From Pelargonium nanum (Eukaryota; Streptophyta; Magnoliopsida; Geraniales; Geraniaceae): a stretch of 41,731 nucleotides of DNA. How positions within the stretch are numbered: position 1 is the first letter of the stretch; each line of letters begins with the position of its first letter. The stretch lies in the NCBI GenBank assembly GCA_036897485.1, contig JAYMTF010000264.1:1-41731 (forward strand), read 5' to 3'. Under the pieces are notes generated by a model that worked only from the letters and a program-made list of their open reading frames with translations, had not been told where the DNA came from and did not search any database. Below are positions 10,146 through 23,700 of this stretch, in pieces. A program made the translations under genes and the position numbers.

Positions 10146-13100
10146 TCATTCACCTTTCACAGCGCGGTATATGTGGCGAACAAACATCAAGGAAGCACGA
10201 AAACTGATGGTACCGAGTATCAAAAAGATTGCATAGCACATGCATGCATTATATCCAACGAAGAAGGATAGCTGTAGGAAGCCATGCATACTTGACCTGG
10301 CATAGAAGTAGATCGAATACCCAAACATACAAATTGCTGTTGAGCCCCCGCACAATACAGATCTGCATCAAACACAGAGACTCAAGTACTCACAATGGAA
10401 ATTTCAGCTTCAAGTAATGCTTAGTAAATACTGCAAGGATACGAGAGACACCAAAATCTAACATATAATGGGTAGTCTTTTAGAACAGTACTGGCAGAAT
10501 TTCGGTTCATACAAGATGGAAGTAAAATTATTTAAATCATACAAGCTCCGCTAAACTGTGTTTATATCAACTGTTTACAAAGACAATCAGCATATCTTGT
10601 TTAACTTAACCCAATGGCAACGTCAAATCGAGTATTTGAAACAATATTTGTTCATGACCATAAAAAACGGAAAATAGCTTCACCGGTTAAGTGTCGCATC
10701 ATCTAATTCTAAGCATAACTTCAATTTACATAATATACCATATTGTTCCTTAAAAAATTGACACCCCCACTGAATTGCATAGAAATCCAAATTGATACGA
10801 CTGGTTAGCACATTATTGGTTGTCAAACATTCATGACTGAAAGCCACGAGAAAAGAGAAAACATATGTGCATGTAAACATCCATACATGTATTTGTGCAC
10901 AATGCACCAATAAGAAAACATACCTCCACCACCATTCATGGTCTTCCACAGAGAGCTGAATGTACGTCAAGCCAACACTCAATATTGATGTTAGTATAAC
11001 TAGTATGATGAATGTGATAAACAAAATGCTAGAAAGAGTGAAAACTTTGTAGCCCCACAAGGTTGCATAAAAGTGGCTTAACTCAAAGACAATTGAACTG
11101 AAAGATAGAAGACTCGCAATAAACATTTGACAAGGTGTTTTCCTGTACCAAGATAGAGATGGAATTTCTCTAGGGAATCTCTTTGTAGCACTAGGTGCTT
11201 GAAATTCAGACCTAAAACGATATCCAATTACCCCACCCAAGGCAAGCAATGGGATGGCAACAAATATATATACAAGAAGAATCACAACAATGGTGCCAAA
11301 TGGAAGTGCAGCAGTGGCCCCATAAGATATAGCAACTGTATTAAGGCCAGACACCATCACAAACAGCGGACCCAGATACAGAATCCCAGTAAGAAGAACA
11401 CTCCTTTCCTAAAAAATGGAATGGCAATGTCACTAATTAATGGAAACATAAAGTAAAAAAAGAAACACCAAACACAAAGAGACATTGAAAAATCAAATAA
11501 TTACCCATCCAGTTTCTTTAAACTGACTATGGAAAGAAGCAGAAGAGTAGCCAGCAATCACAGATGTAATAGCATATACAGAGACAAGTGAAGTTGACAA
11601 TGCTCCACGATTGTAGGGATAGAGAACGCCAAGAAATGCCAAAATGAATAAGAGTCCAACCCTGAATCAATATTTGAATGCAACTGAGTTAGTCTTTAAA
11701 TTGCATACATATTACATGGATTGTTCAGGACACAGCGGATCCAGAGTTAGTCTTTTAAATTGCACGCATAAGTCACCATTTCTCTGTACCTATCATGGTT
11801 TGTTAACGTATGACCCAATGAGTGGCACTACTATCCAAAAAATCACACTACGTTAGCTTACCAAACAGAAGACACAAACTCAAGAGATGGGCTACCAAAG
11901 CATTAAACTTCATATCACCATGAAGCCATAAGACAACCATGCAATCCATACCACACGCACACGCACACGCACACGCACATGGATTATATGGTAAGAAAAT
12001 GAAATAAGAATGCTTTAAGTTGAGTCACGAGATGGGTTATGACCTGGATACAGTATCTTCTGTTAAAATGCCAATAAAAGATAATGGTTCTCCATAATGC
12101 TACTTAGAAAAAAGTTACTGAATCTGTAGATACAAAGCAGAAAATGACTGGAAAGAGCAAAAATGTTTTTCGCAGCTCACATGGTTAGCAACTGGGTACC
12201 GGCACCCAATACTGCGGAAAACAATGACAAATTTCGAGGATATCTGAAGACATCACCATGAATGTATTTCCAACCAACCTCCTTATCTTCATCCTCTTCC
12301 CCACTGGAGTACCTGCAGAGCATAGAAGTGGTGAAAATTCAGTTGCACAGTTACACCAAAACAAATATAAACAACTACAATTGTACTGGTCACTGGATTA
12401 CTTTCTCATATCATTCTTGAGGCGGCGCATAAGGAGCACAGATAGCAACCCAATCAAGAGCAGAATGATGGCAGTTGAGTTGATGAATGAAATCCAACGT
12501 AACTGCTGGTGAATTGGCAGTAATGACGCCTTCAAATACTTGTCCATCCTTTTCTCAAACGGGGTAGAAGTTTCATTCCAGACAACTGAATAAGTGAATT
12601 CGACATTCACTTCAACATCTTCTGTTATATCCACAACATGGTTTGGATCACCAAGAGCACGTATTTCTATCACTTGGTTGCCATTATAAAGAGCATCAAA
12701 CTGAACATGTTTGAACAGATAATACTTGGGACCCTTCTCACTACGAGCAAAACTCTCATCTTCAACTTTCCCAATGAACCCCCAAAACGGAAGATCATCA
12801 TAGTACATTTGGAAGTAAAAGTCGTTAATGACAGCATCCCTAAACTTTGCAACATCATCAACTCCAAGCTTCTTGTTGCACAAGGTCTCCCTAGTTCTGT
12901 CATCTCGAAATTTTAACTTGTATAAAGCGTTAGTCAAACGATCACCGCCCAAAACTTCCCCTAAGGATTCTGTCTTCTCAATCAGTGGATCTACAAGCAA
13001 CAAGGATAGGAACTCAACTATTCTTGCCCCGACTTTATCAGTGATAGCAATGTGTACTTTTCAAATATCGCAAAACATAATGATATATTCAACCTACTCG

Positions 13101-13635
13101 TAACAAGTAAACACCAAAACAAATATGCTCTTGGATATCAACAAAACCAATACTTCAAATGATTGATCTTATTTATTTATCTTGTATAGTTTTCAAACAA
13201 TTCAAGCATGGGCCAACAACAATATCACATTGGTGGGTTAATACTCAAATTCACAAATTTGACAGATTGGGTATTCAAAACTTGTAGCAAATGAGCATCT
13301 TTACTGCAAAACTAAAGCTAAGGGCTTACCTGGGCGGCAAAATGGCAAATCGTAGTAGTGGTAGGTTTCACTGGAAGATAAACAAAAGAACAATAAGAAC
13401 AGCAAATTCAGATTCACGAAAACAGGTCGCACCAAGAAATTTTCACAATTCGAAGACCTAAATATGTTAGTGATGGTATTGACATCTACCTGGGATTGCT
13501 GAAGAGTCCCACCTTGTTGACCAATAAAGGGACATGATCTCCGACATTGTACCGATGGTCGGACGGCGAGGCTGTAGCGGATCGGAGATCAAATCCTCCA
13601 AATGATATCAGTACCAACAACAATCGGAGATTCAT
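10146..13635 (-). CDS. Transmembrane nine (TM9SF/EMP70) family protein, TMN2-4 type
   Basis: Seven exons (13490-13635, 13330-13370, 12402-12990, 12181-12312, 11505-11661, 10924-11408, 10146-10362) splice in frame with GT-AG borders to 588 aa, about the family's normal length. A signal peptide spans residues 1-22 (MNLRLLLVLISFGGF...). The lumenal domain has NPSETYHYYDLPFCRP, GEVLGGDRL and FQMYYDDLPFWGFIGKV. A first membrane span lies near 229-249. Then come GWKYIHGDVFRYP, VLYPYNRGAL and eight more hydrophobic spans with ATAALPFGTIV, PREIP and EDHEWWWR. The C-terminus RHIYRAVKGE carries the KxD/E signal for Golgi retention known in plant TMN proteins. The family works in the Golgi/endosomal membranes. 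The ATG at 13635 is chosen because it starts the signal peptide; an in-frame ATG 75 bp upstream would bury it. The 41-nt second exon is notably small. Confidence 0.93.
11949..11979. repeat. (ACACGC)n microsatellite
   Basis: About four to five tandem ACACGC units lie in the intron between the fourth and fifth coding exons of the TMN gene. It is a simple sequence repeat likely to vary in length between individuals. Confidence 0.85.
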
Positions 13636-16600
13636 CTCGAGGGGTTTAAGTCTCCGATGCAGAGCAGAGACAGAGACTACAAAATCGCCATTTTGGTAAA
13701 CGGCAAGCATTAGCTCCCAAAACGCAGCGTTTCAATGTTTTGGGCGGGTCATGTACTATACCCGTTAACATATCTGGACCCATCTTCTTCGTTTCGGTTC
13801 TGCCTGCCATTAACTTCTTGAAAAATGCTAGCTTTTTTTACTTGGCCAATCTGCAACTGACATACTATCTGTTCAATTCAATACCCAACCTTTTTTTCAA
13901 TGGGTTCTATAGTTTTATTGATTTGTAAAGGATTTGGCATTTGGATTGGTTGTTCATGGAGTTTGGTTATTCTCAATTCAATTGATTTGTGACTATTTAG
14001 GAACATACATAGTGTCCCACCTTGGAGGTGCTTGAGTGTATGGTGTTAGTCTCTGCAACATGTAGAAGTGGACAAAAACTAGCTGTAAGCACTTTTTTTC
14101 ACACTATTTCTTTCAATTCAAATGATTGTCCTGTCTAAATATTGTGCCCATGGGCTTGTCAAACTCATTGGAAAGGGAGTTTGAAGCAATTCATGTCTTG
14201 ATATTAGAAGATGATTTCAAGATCTTCTTTGGAATGTTGTGTTTAACTGATAATGAGGATGAGATCATGGACTTACATAATTACATTCTATGCCTGTTTG
14301 TTGCTTCGGTGCAAGGCAAGGCTCATTCAGGCCTAGAAAATATGTTGTTCTTCGAGCTTGGATGTATTTTTCGATCTCATCGGGTTGAGGAACACACATT
14401 TGATCATTCTCGGCTAATGAAGAACACAGATTCTTCATTGCCAATTATCTACACCCTGACCTCTATGGGAAGACTAGTAGGGCATTATTGTGGAATTTTT
14501 CCTTTCTGTCATGATTCAGCACCCTGATAAGTAACCAAACAATATTGTTGTTTGTTTCTTTCTACTTTATACAAATTGTCACATAATCTTGTGGTACTCA
14601 TTTAATATGCAGAACCCAGAGGATATGCATATATGGACTATGCAGAGGTACCTGAAATTTTGAAACTTTTTCATCTCCAGGTCATTACTGCATTATGTTG
14701 CTACTTAGTGCTACTATTTGGGTTGATAATGTGGTTTCCTATTAAATGTGACTGCATAGGATTTGGAACAAACATAATACAGGTTTTGGAACATGATACA
14801 GAATATCAAGGTTTCATGGCTAACAGAGAAAATAAATGACAGTTTGTAGCGGGAATTGTGAAGGTAATGATACTTTTGTCAATGGCAGGGAACAATTTGG
14901 CATCTTTTATAATGAATTTGGTTTGGCAAAAATATCTGAAATTGAGAAAGTGCTGCTAGTACATGTACACCCCAAACAGTTGTAAGATATCTTATAACAT
15001 AGACCAAAACTTTGGTTTAATGGTTTATTCACCGGGCAGTGCATTTATTACTATCTCTCTACTCCCTCCAGATCCCTCCCGGAAACACATCCGGAGTCTC
15101 TGTTAATGGTGTGTTGCTTCGCACAAGTCACATTTTCGAGACACATAATCTCTTAAGTTGACAATTGAACTTAGAACACGAGAAAACACGTGGAATAGAC
15201 GACAAATACTTCTAGTGTCTACGAATTGACCGAGACAAAACATCCGCATCACACATGCATATACTATAATGATTGAGAATAACATGGGATGGGACTGACC
15301 ATTAACATTGCTGTTCATTGATTAGCTAGCATTCACCAAGAGACAAATTTACCCATAGCCAAAACAGGATTATGTTCTCAGTGCAAATGCCACTTAATGA
15401 ACCAAAACAAATCCTTAGTGGTCCTCCCAATCAACATGCCACAACACAAGAATATCAATTCAGGTTCCATTGGCTTGTCCCTATATTTCATTTCATGATT
15501 AATTATTAGTAAACAACTATTGGAGATTTAAGTTGTCAGAAGATGAAGAGTGTATACTAGTAATTGATTGCACAACTTTTGGGTCATTGGGTGTGTGGTC
15601 CATAAAAACCAGAACTTGTTATTAGATTCTTTCATTAATCTTTGTTGTTAATCATTGGACGGAGCCCAGGATGTTCTTTCTCATTAATGAAAGGTCAGCT
15701 CATTTTTGCACCATCCATTACTTACATGTCTTCTCTTTTATGGTATCTTTATTTATTTCCTTAATTCTCTAACTCACCAAATCTGACCTTGACAACAATA
15801 TTTCCCACAACTCTTTCACAACTTCACGCAACTGCACAATGTAAACACTACACAACACAACTTGGTCCAATTAATAAATTAATTATGCTCTAATCCCATG
15901 CTTGAGTGACAAGCAATCACTTAATCCAGTTAACCAAAATTCTTGGAAACCATAATCAATACTTGGATTTGATTCAGACCAATCACTTTTCTACACATCC
16001 ATGGATATATAAGATCAAAGGAATCTATGTAGTAATATATAAAATCTATGAAAAACATGTTGTAAGGTTTATTGGGAACAAAAGTAAATTTACCTAATCC
16101 ATAAGCTCTACTCTATTTGAACCAAAACCCTTTAATTATGAGCCAATGATTGGTGTCATGGAAAGGAATAATTGGTGAAAAAGCACATAAACCTACAAGG
16201 TAGCAGATGAGCCCAACATTTAATATTTTGCTTAAATCTTCTTCTTTTTCTTTGAGGAGGATTAAGGGGTCCATTACCTAAAAGTCTCTGTTTCTCTCTC
16301 AATAATTCTGCTAAGTGGTCATGGATATTTAAAAAGAAACACTTAAATTAATGTGGAATATAATTATACAATTATTATCAACCTCTCTCTGTCAACCCTT
16401 TTGTTTCTTTAATGTCCTGTCTTGAGACTCTTTTCCAAGAAAATAAAGGCAGCTCTGAGAGGATTAGGCATGAGGGTTTATTTTTATTTTTTTAAAAAGA
16501 ATCAAGGTTATGAGGCATTGACAACAAACAAAAGAAACAGCTAATGAGAGAATTTGAATTAAATTGGGTATTGTAAAATGGAAACCAATCTGCCATGGGC

Positions 16601-17841
16601 TTGGTACCTCAAAGAAATAAACTTCTATTAATAGAAAGGAATCTTAATGAGGCATGGTTTTAGGTGATGACAGGGAATGGATGTTGACCCATCAACAAAG
16701 AGGATAATACCAAACAAATCCATTTCAAAGAAGAGGATTAATTTTCAGAGAAATGCACAAGTGGGTTTTTTTCTGCAGCTTGCTTGTGGATTATTATTCT
16801 AATGTTTTGGTTGAAAATGGTATAAGCTCAAAATGCTAAGGATCTCCTCAATTGAAATGAGAGAATTCTATCACTGAGTCGAAACATTTTTTTTTAAATA
16901 TTATCGAATGTCTACTACGACCGACTTTTAACGAATCTTTCTTAATAAAATCTTGAGAATTTACCTCCAACTTTCTTTCTCTTTCAAAGCCAAAGGCCAT
17001 GAGTTGTCAAAAGTAAACTCAATCCCCTTTTAGGCCTATAAAAAATCAACAAAACCCCTTTAGAGCTTTTCTTTTTTCCCTCTTTCAATTTACCATCTTT
17101 TGTGAAAGATAACCTTGTCTCTTCTTCAATATCCAATGTTATAAAAAAGAATCATTATTATTTTTTTCTTGAGCAAGTACTTGCATTCCTGAGAGACCAA
17201 TAAAGGAACCAATGAGAAAGCACAGGCGGTTACAAGAGAGAGAGATTGTGGAGTAGGATTCTAGTGGGTTCTTCTTTACAAAGACCCACACTTTTTTTTA
17301 CCCCAAAAAAATTTCAATTTTTAATTTTGATTACTTATATTTTCTTCATACCCCACACACAAAACAAAGAGCCAGAGACAGGTCTGGCAGGACAAGATTT
17401 TCTGTACCATGGGGATGAGTTCCCAAAATCTGAAAGTATTTACTCAGAGGGTGATAAATAAAGCACACTAATCAAACAGGTTTCTTCACAGAGAAGAAGA
17501 AGAAGAGAGAAAAAAATAGAGACACCAATTGAAAGATCAAAAGTTGGAAGAAGGAGAGAGAGATATCTGAGAAAAAGACTGGACCCTCCCAGCTTGGACA
17601 CCTCTTGTGTTTGTGGCTACTTAGATATATACTTTTGTTTGACAAGAAAGCTTTGATCTTTTGTCCCTCTCATCACTTGCTCTCTTTGCTTCCCTTCTCC
17701 ATATAAGAGATTTTTTTTGGTAAACTTACAAAATTTTCTTTCCAATTCCTCTGTTTTCACCTCTTTTGCTCTCTCCAATCTTAACTTCAACATATACATG
17801 TTTTCTCTTCACTTGTGCTAGCTTTTCTGCTTCAACTTTGG
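13636..17841. other. Intergenic region between TMN and the TGA9-type gene
   Basis: It holds the promoters of both neighbouring genes. Open frames at 14126-14527 (133 codons) and 14633-14839 (plus strand) are not recognisable as any family; they may be chance openings or a decayed sequence. From about 17,000 the DNA becomes CT/GA-rich, with runs of AGAGAG and TCTTCTTC, as often seen in plant 5' leaders, and probably includes the transcription start and leader of the TGA9-type gene. I cannot place the start site. Confidence 0.5.
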
Positions 17842-17865
17842 ATGATGATGATGAGAATGGTCTGA
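17842..17865 (+). promoter_or_regulatory. Upstream ORF in the TGA9-type leader
   Basis: Four consecutive ATG codons, then AGA ATG GTC TGA, encode a seven-residue peptide MMMMRMV. The stop lies 12 nt before the main ATG at 17878 and the uORF is in the same frame. Such a stop just ahead of the start could reduce translation or impose reinitiation. It matters only if the transcript begins upstream of 17842, which the leader-like sequence before it suggests. Confidence 0.55.
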
Positions 17866-17877
17866 AGAGAGGCTTGC

Positions 17878-20800
17878 ATGGCTAGTCACAGGCTTGGAGA
17901 GACTGGTCTATCAGATTCAGGTCCTTCAAATCATCATATTGCTTATGGTCTTCATGGGATCACCAATCCCACAAGCTTCCTGTATGTGTCTCTCCTGTTT
18001 CAAAAGATCAAATTTTGAGACATGGGTTTTGGTTATGTTGTTTAAATTTTGTTCATGAATGGATGATCAGGAATCAAGAAGGATCTGCGTTTGATTTTGG
18101 GGAGCTAGAAGAAGCAATTGTGTTGCAAGGAGTTAAAATTAGAAATGATGAAGCAGCTAAAGCATGTATGCCATCTCCTTCTTCTTCTTCTTTATCAATC
18201 ATTACTCTTTTTGTGTGACGTTTTGATGAGCAAAAAAAGAAAGAAACCAACACCACCTAAAAGCAGAGAGAGAGAGGTGTGGGTTTTGGGTTTTTGAAAA
18301 TGTCCACAGAAGGGCACAGTTGGGGGTTACCATTTCCAATACAGTAATGATTCTGAGACAAGAGACTTGAATGGCGTGAGGATACAAACTTAGAAACCTG
18401 ACCTCCCAGCATGATTTACTGACTCCATAACTGCAGAAAAGAAAAAGAGGGATTAGGTTTTGATATTTTCTTTGTTGAAAATCTTTTGGGTCTTTATATT
18501 TTGGTGATCCTCTGCCTCTGAGATTTTGCTTTTGTGATTCTTGCAGCTTTATTCACAGGCACAGCCAGACCTGCAGCTACTCTGGAAATGTTCCCTTCAT
18601 GGCCAATAAGATTTCACCAAACCCCAAGAGTAACTAGCTCCTACCTCCCTCCTTAAATTTTCCTTTGACCATTTCCTACTTTCTTATCCTTCTTCTTCAA
18701 CAACTTTTGAATACCCATTTTCCAGAATGAAAGGTCTGATTTTGGGTTGGTGGTTTTGGTTCTAAAGTTTAAAGCTTTGGTGGGTTTGTGTTGAAAATAC
18801 AGGGAAGTTCAAGGTCAGGAGGAGAGAGCACAGACTCAGGATCAGCATCAGCATCAGCAGTGAACACACTTTGTTCAAGCAAAGCTGAGGCCCACTTAGA
18901 ACCAGAATCTCCTATCAGTAGAAAAGACCCTCAGTTTTTGGACCAGAGGCATCTCCAACACCAACAGCAGCAGTTTCAACAGCACCCACTAGAGATGGCA
19001 AGTGATATCTCCAGAACAGGAACTTCTCAGAATCAATCAGCTGCCAAGCCACCACCCCAAGAAAAGGTTCTTAATTTACTGTTTTAAGTTTTAACATTAA
19101 CTATATACAATCTTCCCATATCCCAAAAACTAAGGAAAAAAGTTACATCTTCTTCATAGCCATGATTACTGTTTTGACCTCTTTCTCTCTCCAAAGCCCA
19201 AATCCCAACAACTCTCAGAAAATCAAATAAATGGCAGAGTTTTTCTGACCTATGGATGATTTTCTGACATGAATGATATTGAGTTTTGTACATAGAAAAG
19301 GCAACAGAGAGAATCTTCACAGTGTTTTCTTTTTTCACACAACAGTTTTCTTGATAAAATAATGATTCACTTTACCCAATCCCCAAACTGAAGTTAAACA
19401 CCTTGCTTTTTTAAGCCCTAACCTCAAGATCAGGCAATGATTTCTTTCTCAAAACCCATATCATTATCATCATTACCTGTCTCAACTCCAGCATTTTGCA
19501 TCAGCATCAGAAACCCATAAATCTTCCCAGAAACAAATTTTCTCATCTCCTTAGATACCTAATCATTGTTTAGAACCAAGATTAGGTAAAAATAAATATT
19601 GTCAGATTCTGATTTTTTTAGTATAATCTTTTGTTATCAGAGGAAGGGTGGTGGTTCAACATCAGACAGACCACTTGATGCTAAGGTCTGAAACTTGCTT
19701 TCATTTATTATTATTATTTTATTAATAAAGCTTTGTCCATTTTTTAAAAAACCAATCTTTTGTGAACTGGGTTTCAGACATTGAGAAGATTAGCTCAAAA
19801 TAGAGAAGCTGCTAGGAAGAGCCGCCTCAGAAAAAAAGCTTATGTCCAGCAGCTGGAGTCCAGTAGAATTAAACTTACTCAGCTAGAACAAGATCTTCAA
19901 CGAGCCCGTTCTCAGGTTCTTGAAATTATTAACTTTTTAATTTCAATTATCTAAAATAAAATTGTAACATTATTGTTAAAAATTGTGATGTGTTCTTGGT
20001 GGGTAGGGCTTGTTGTTGGGGGTTTGTGGAGCTGCTGGTGCTGGTGGAAGCATTAGCTCTGGTAAGTTTGTAATTTACTGAAAATTTCTCATTTCTTGTT
20101 TGCAAAATGCAAATTTCTAAAAATGTTGGCCAACTTTCTAAATAAGACTGAATCTTTTGTCTATGTCTCTAGCTTTCTATAAAGAGAATATGATCAACAA
20201 TACACCAGAAAGATTCATTGGCCTTTTTCAAGACAATTATATATATTCTGTAGCTACCAACCTTTTCACTTTTATGCCAAATAGATGGAATTGGTCCAGC
20301 ATCTAATCTATAGCATATGATATATATTAAATAATGAATTAGATCGTTGTGCTTGTGCCTGTATGCATGTATATATATAGGTGCTGCAATATTTGACATG
20401 GAATATGGGAGGTGGTTGGAGGACGAGCACCGGCACATGTCAGAGCTGCGAACGGGGCTTCAGGCACAGTTGTCGGACACGGATCTTCGGATAATTGTGG
20501 ATGGATACATTTCACATTACGACGAAATGTTCCAGCTCAAAGGTGTAGCTGCAAAAACTGATGTTTTCCACCTTATTACCGGGATGTGGACAACTCCTGC
20601 CGAACGCTGCTTCCTCTGGATGGGTGGTTTCCGGCCATCCGACCTCATCAAGGTGGCACATTTTGTCCCTAATATTGGTCACTGGTTTTTTGGGTCATTG
20701 TCCTTTTGCTTTCTTTAGAAATTTTGTGTCCCATTTCCAAAGTTTTCTTTGCAAGTGACTGTGACTTCCTTAATTCTAGGAAAACTATTTTCTTTCCAAA

Positions 20801-22071
20801 TTAAATGAATTGCACAGCATCTTTTGAATAAAATAATACCCAACCACCAAGAGTAAATAGGATAAATCATGTTACTTGTGATTAACTTTTCAAAAATAGT
20901 TCATTAGCAGATAGAGCTTATAAATAAATGATGATAAGCAGCTCATAATCATTAGTTATCATCAAGTTACATTTACCGAACATGTAACTTGATGAAAAGT
21001 AGTTTTAATGTTTATAAGACTGTTTGACCAACTTATAACCTTAAACAAGCACCCTCTACGTCCATTTGCAGATGTTGATATCACAACTCGACCCGTTGAC
21101 AGAACAGCAAGTAATGGGGATTTACAGCCTGCAGCACTCGTCGCAGCAAGCCGAAGAGGCGCTGTCGCAGGGGCTTGAACAGCTCCAACAGTCCCTGGTC
21201 GACACCATTGCGACCGGACCGGTTGTTGACGGCATGCAACAGATGGCTATGGCCTTGGGCAAGCTTGCCAATCTTGAAGGTTTTGTTCGCCAGGTATATA
21301 CATATATGATATATATTTATATATCCACTTGTTGTTTTGCGCCGCAATTCTTGTGTAAAACTGTAACAATCTCACTGTTTAGTTACCATTTCTGACCTCA
21401 TGTCCAACCTTCTGATTTTACATTTTAAATTGACTTATACTACAATTAAATGTCTTTATCAGTGATAATAACATTTTTATATTGAAACAAATAGCTATCA
21501 ATATGGGTTGTTTTCGTCAACTAATTAGCCGTTTTAAAATTAAAATAATCTGAATGGTTTTAGGGTTCTGGTCTGTGTGTTTTGCTTTGAAAGTGATGTA
21601 TGTTGACATAGAAACCCTAGATAGCTAAAACGATCCTACCAACTTAGTATTGAATTAACTAATAATAATGTAAATTCTTGAAGGAAAAATTGGTTATGCC
21701 TATTATTTTAATCCATATGTTTTGCAGGCTGATAATCTGAGACAGCAAACCCTTCATCAATTGCGCCGGATCTTGACTGTCCGGCAAGCAGCAAGATGTT
21801 TTCTGGTGATCGGAGAATATTATGGACGATTACGAGCTCTGAGTTCCCTTTGGGCTTCTCGTCCAAGAGAGTAAGATCATTATAATTATAATTATTTTAA
21901 TTTAATTCGATATGTTGAATCTTGCTGAGCTAGGGTTTCAATACAGTTCTTGAATAGCTTAATTTGTTTTCATGGTGCAGCAACATGATCAGTGATGACA
22001 ATTCATGCCAAACGACCACGGATTTGCAGATGGTCCAGTCTTCACAGAATCACCATTTCTCAAACTTCTGA
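17878..22071 (+). CDS. TGA9: TGA-class bZIP transcription factor, TGA9/TGA10 clade
   Basis: Eleven exons (17878-17981, 18071-18165, 18547-18629, 18803-19066, 19641-19685, 19778-19915, 20007-20061, 20381-20652, 21072-21293, 21728-21870, 21981-22071) splice in frame to 503 aa. The N-terminus MASHRLGETGLSDSGPSNHH and the block GSAFDFGELEEAIVLQGVK are hallmarks of TGA9. A Gln-rich segment (HLQHQQQQFQQHP) precedes the bZIP at about 197-243, with NREAARKSRLRKKAYVQQLE. The DOG1 domain follows (about 263-480, YGRWLEDEHRHMSELR, then YSLQHSSQQAEEALSQGLEQ). The protein ends QNHHFSNF, also TGA9-like. In Arabidopsis, TGA9 and TGA10 act in anther development with ROXY glutaredoxins and bind TGACG elements; the same role is inferred here. 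The long N-terminus separates it from clade I-III TGA factors. All introns have GT-AG borders and nothing is broken. Confidence 0.95.
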
Positions 22072-23138
22072 GCAACAAATCAGCTTCTTCTTCATCAAAA
22101 ACAAATCAAATCACCTATTTAATTAGGTTTTCGATCATGTTGTTGAAGCTAGCTACTACTGCTATACGGATAGAGTTTTTTCTCTTCTTGTTGAGTAGTA
22201 ATTATATATTATTAATCATATACGTTAATCTTTGTAAATTAATCAATTTTATATGAGCCTTAATTAATCATCTTGCTTGTGTTTTCAAGAATATTAAATA
22301 TGATTGTGTTTTGTTCTTGTAGCTACTGGCTCTTCATTAACATATAAAGCTATGGTAGCTTGAGGTGGGTTGTTGCTTTTCATTAATGTGAAGTGGTTGG
22401 GTAGAGGAAGAAGAAGAAGTAAGAAACTATAGAAAGGACAAGTTGGGAACATAAAAAATAAATTTATAAACTCAACACATTGTCTTTTCCAAATGGAAAC
22501 AAACAAACTATAGGTGTAGAGTAGTGGCCAATTATTTTTTTAAAAGAATAAATAAAAAGAAGGCTGGTGTGTTACTCTACATTTATATCATATATGAAGT
22601 GGTTGCAAAGAGATTGAGTATTTAATTTAATTGATTTTACCGAAAGAACGATAAGGAGAGGAATGTATATATTTTCTTCTCCTCCTAAATGATAAAATAT
22701 TGTACAGAATATAATAAAAAAAAATCAGCTCTTTTTTTTTTTCCTTTTTATTTGAATGGTTTTAATGATAGGTTTATTTGACTATTTTATAGTAATAGAC
22801 ACGTACACACAGCAGCATGCGTCGTGCTCTTGTCTGATTGAAAGCATGCAGCTTACGTGCCTCTTCTTTGTGAAGAGAGACAAAAAGGAAAGATTATATT
22901 AACAATTTGATTCTGATAAAATATAAGTAGATTTGAGTTTAACATAGTCAGATTTGTATCTTGTTCGTGTTGATTAATTCAATATGCTAAATAATCGGAT
23001 CGTGTTAGTGTTGAATATTTTTTTCCTATTAATTAAACGGGTGATAAATGGAACGTGTAAAATTTGTTTATTAACTCATTCATTTAAAGATAAATTAAAG
23101 TATAAAAATTCAAATATATCGTGTTTAATATGACAAAT

Positions 23139-23700
23139 CTATACATACTATAAAAGTTGAACCAAAAAACAGGTTTATAATGCGTATTAGAGCGCCACGT
23201 CATCAAATTTTCAGTTTTACCACAAATTTTTGCTTAATTGTACATTTAGCACAAATTTTTATTTAATTATAATTTAGAACTAAATTTGTAATCATGTCAA
23301 TTTTTTACTTCCTAAATCTAAAATTCTTATATATAGAATTCGAGTAACTATCAAATTTAATATTAAATTTACACAATATGTATTGTAAGGAAAATTTATA
23401 TTGGAGTTATAATAAAAGAATTTCCTTAAATTAAAGTTTACCTAAATAACTCTTTTTTAATTAAAACTTTACAAAATCATTTAAAAAAAAAAAAAAAAAG
23501 TGACACAATTGAAATTTTACGTAAGTAGTATTTTTTTAATTTATTATTATAAGAGTAATAATATTATTTTCCACAATTTTTTTAATTGAACTTTACAAAT
23601 TTCAAAAAATATAATTTATCAATAGAAAAGTAAATAATTATAATTCAATTACAAGTTAATTGACTGTGACAAATTAAGTGAATGCATAAACCTTAATTGA
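23139..23700 (+). mobile_element. Possible Helitron-type fragment
   Basis: TCTATACATACTATAAAAG resembles the TC-initial 5' ends of plant Helitrons, and it is followed by CGCCACGTCATCAAATTTT and AT-rich filler. I could not find a convincing CTRR end with a preceding hairpin, so the right border is arbitrary and the assignment is weak. Confidence 0.25.

Noticed and set aside
14126-14527. 133-codon plus-strand frame and a following frame at 14633-14839
   Set aside because: Longer than most chance frames here, but I recognise no family, see no supporting splice structure and cannot call it a gene. A decayed gene remains possible.
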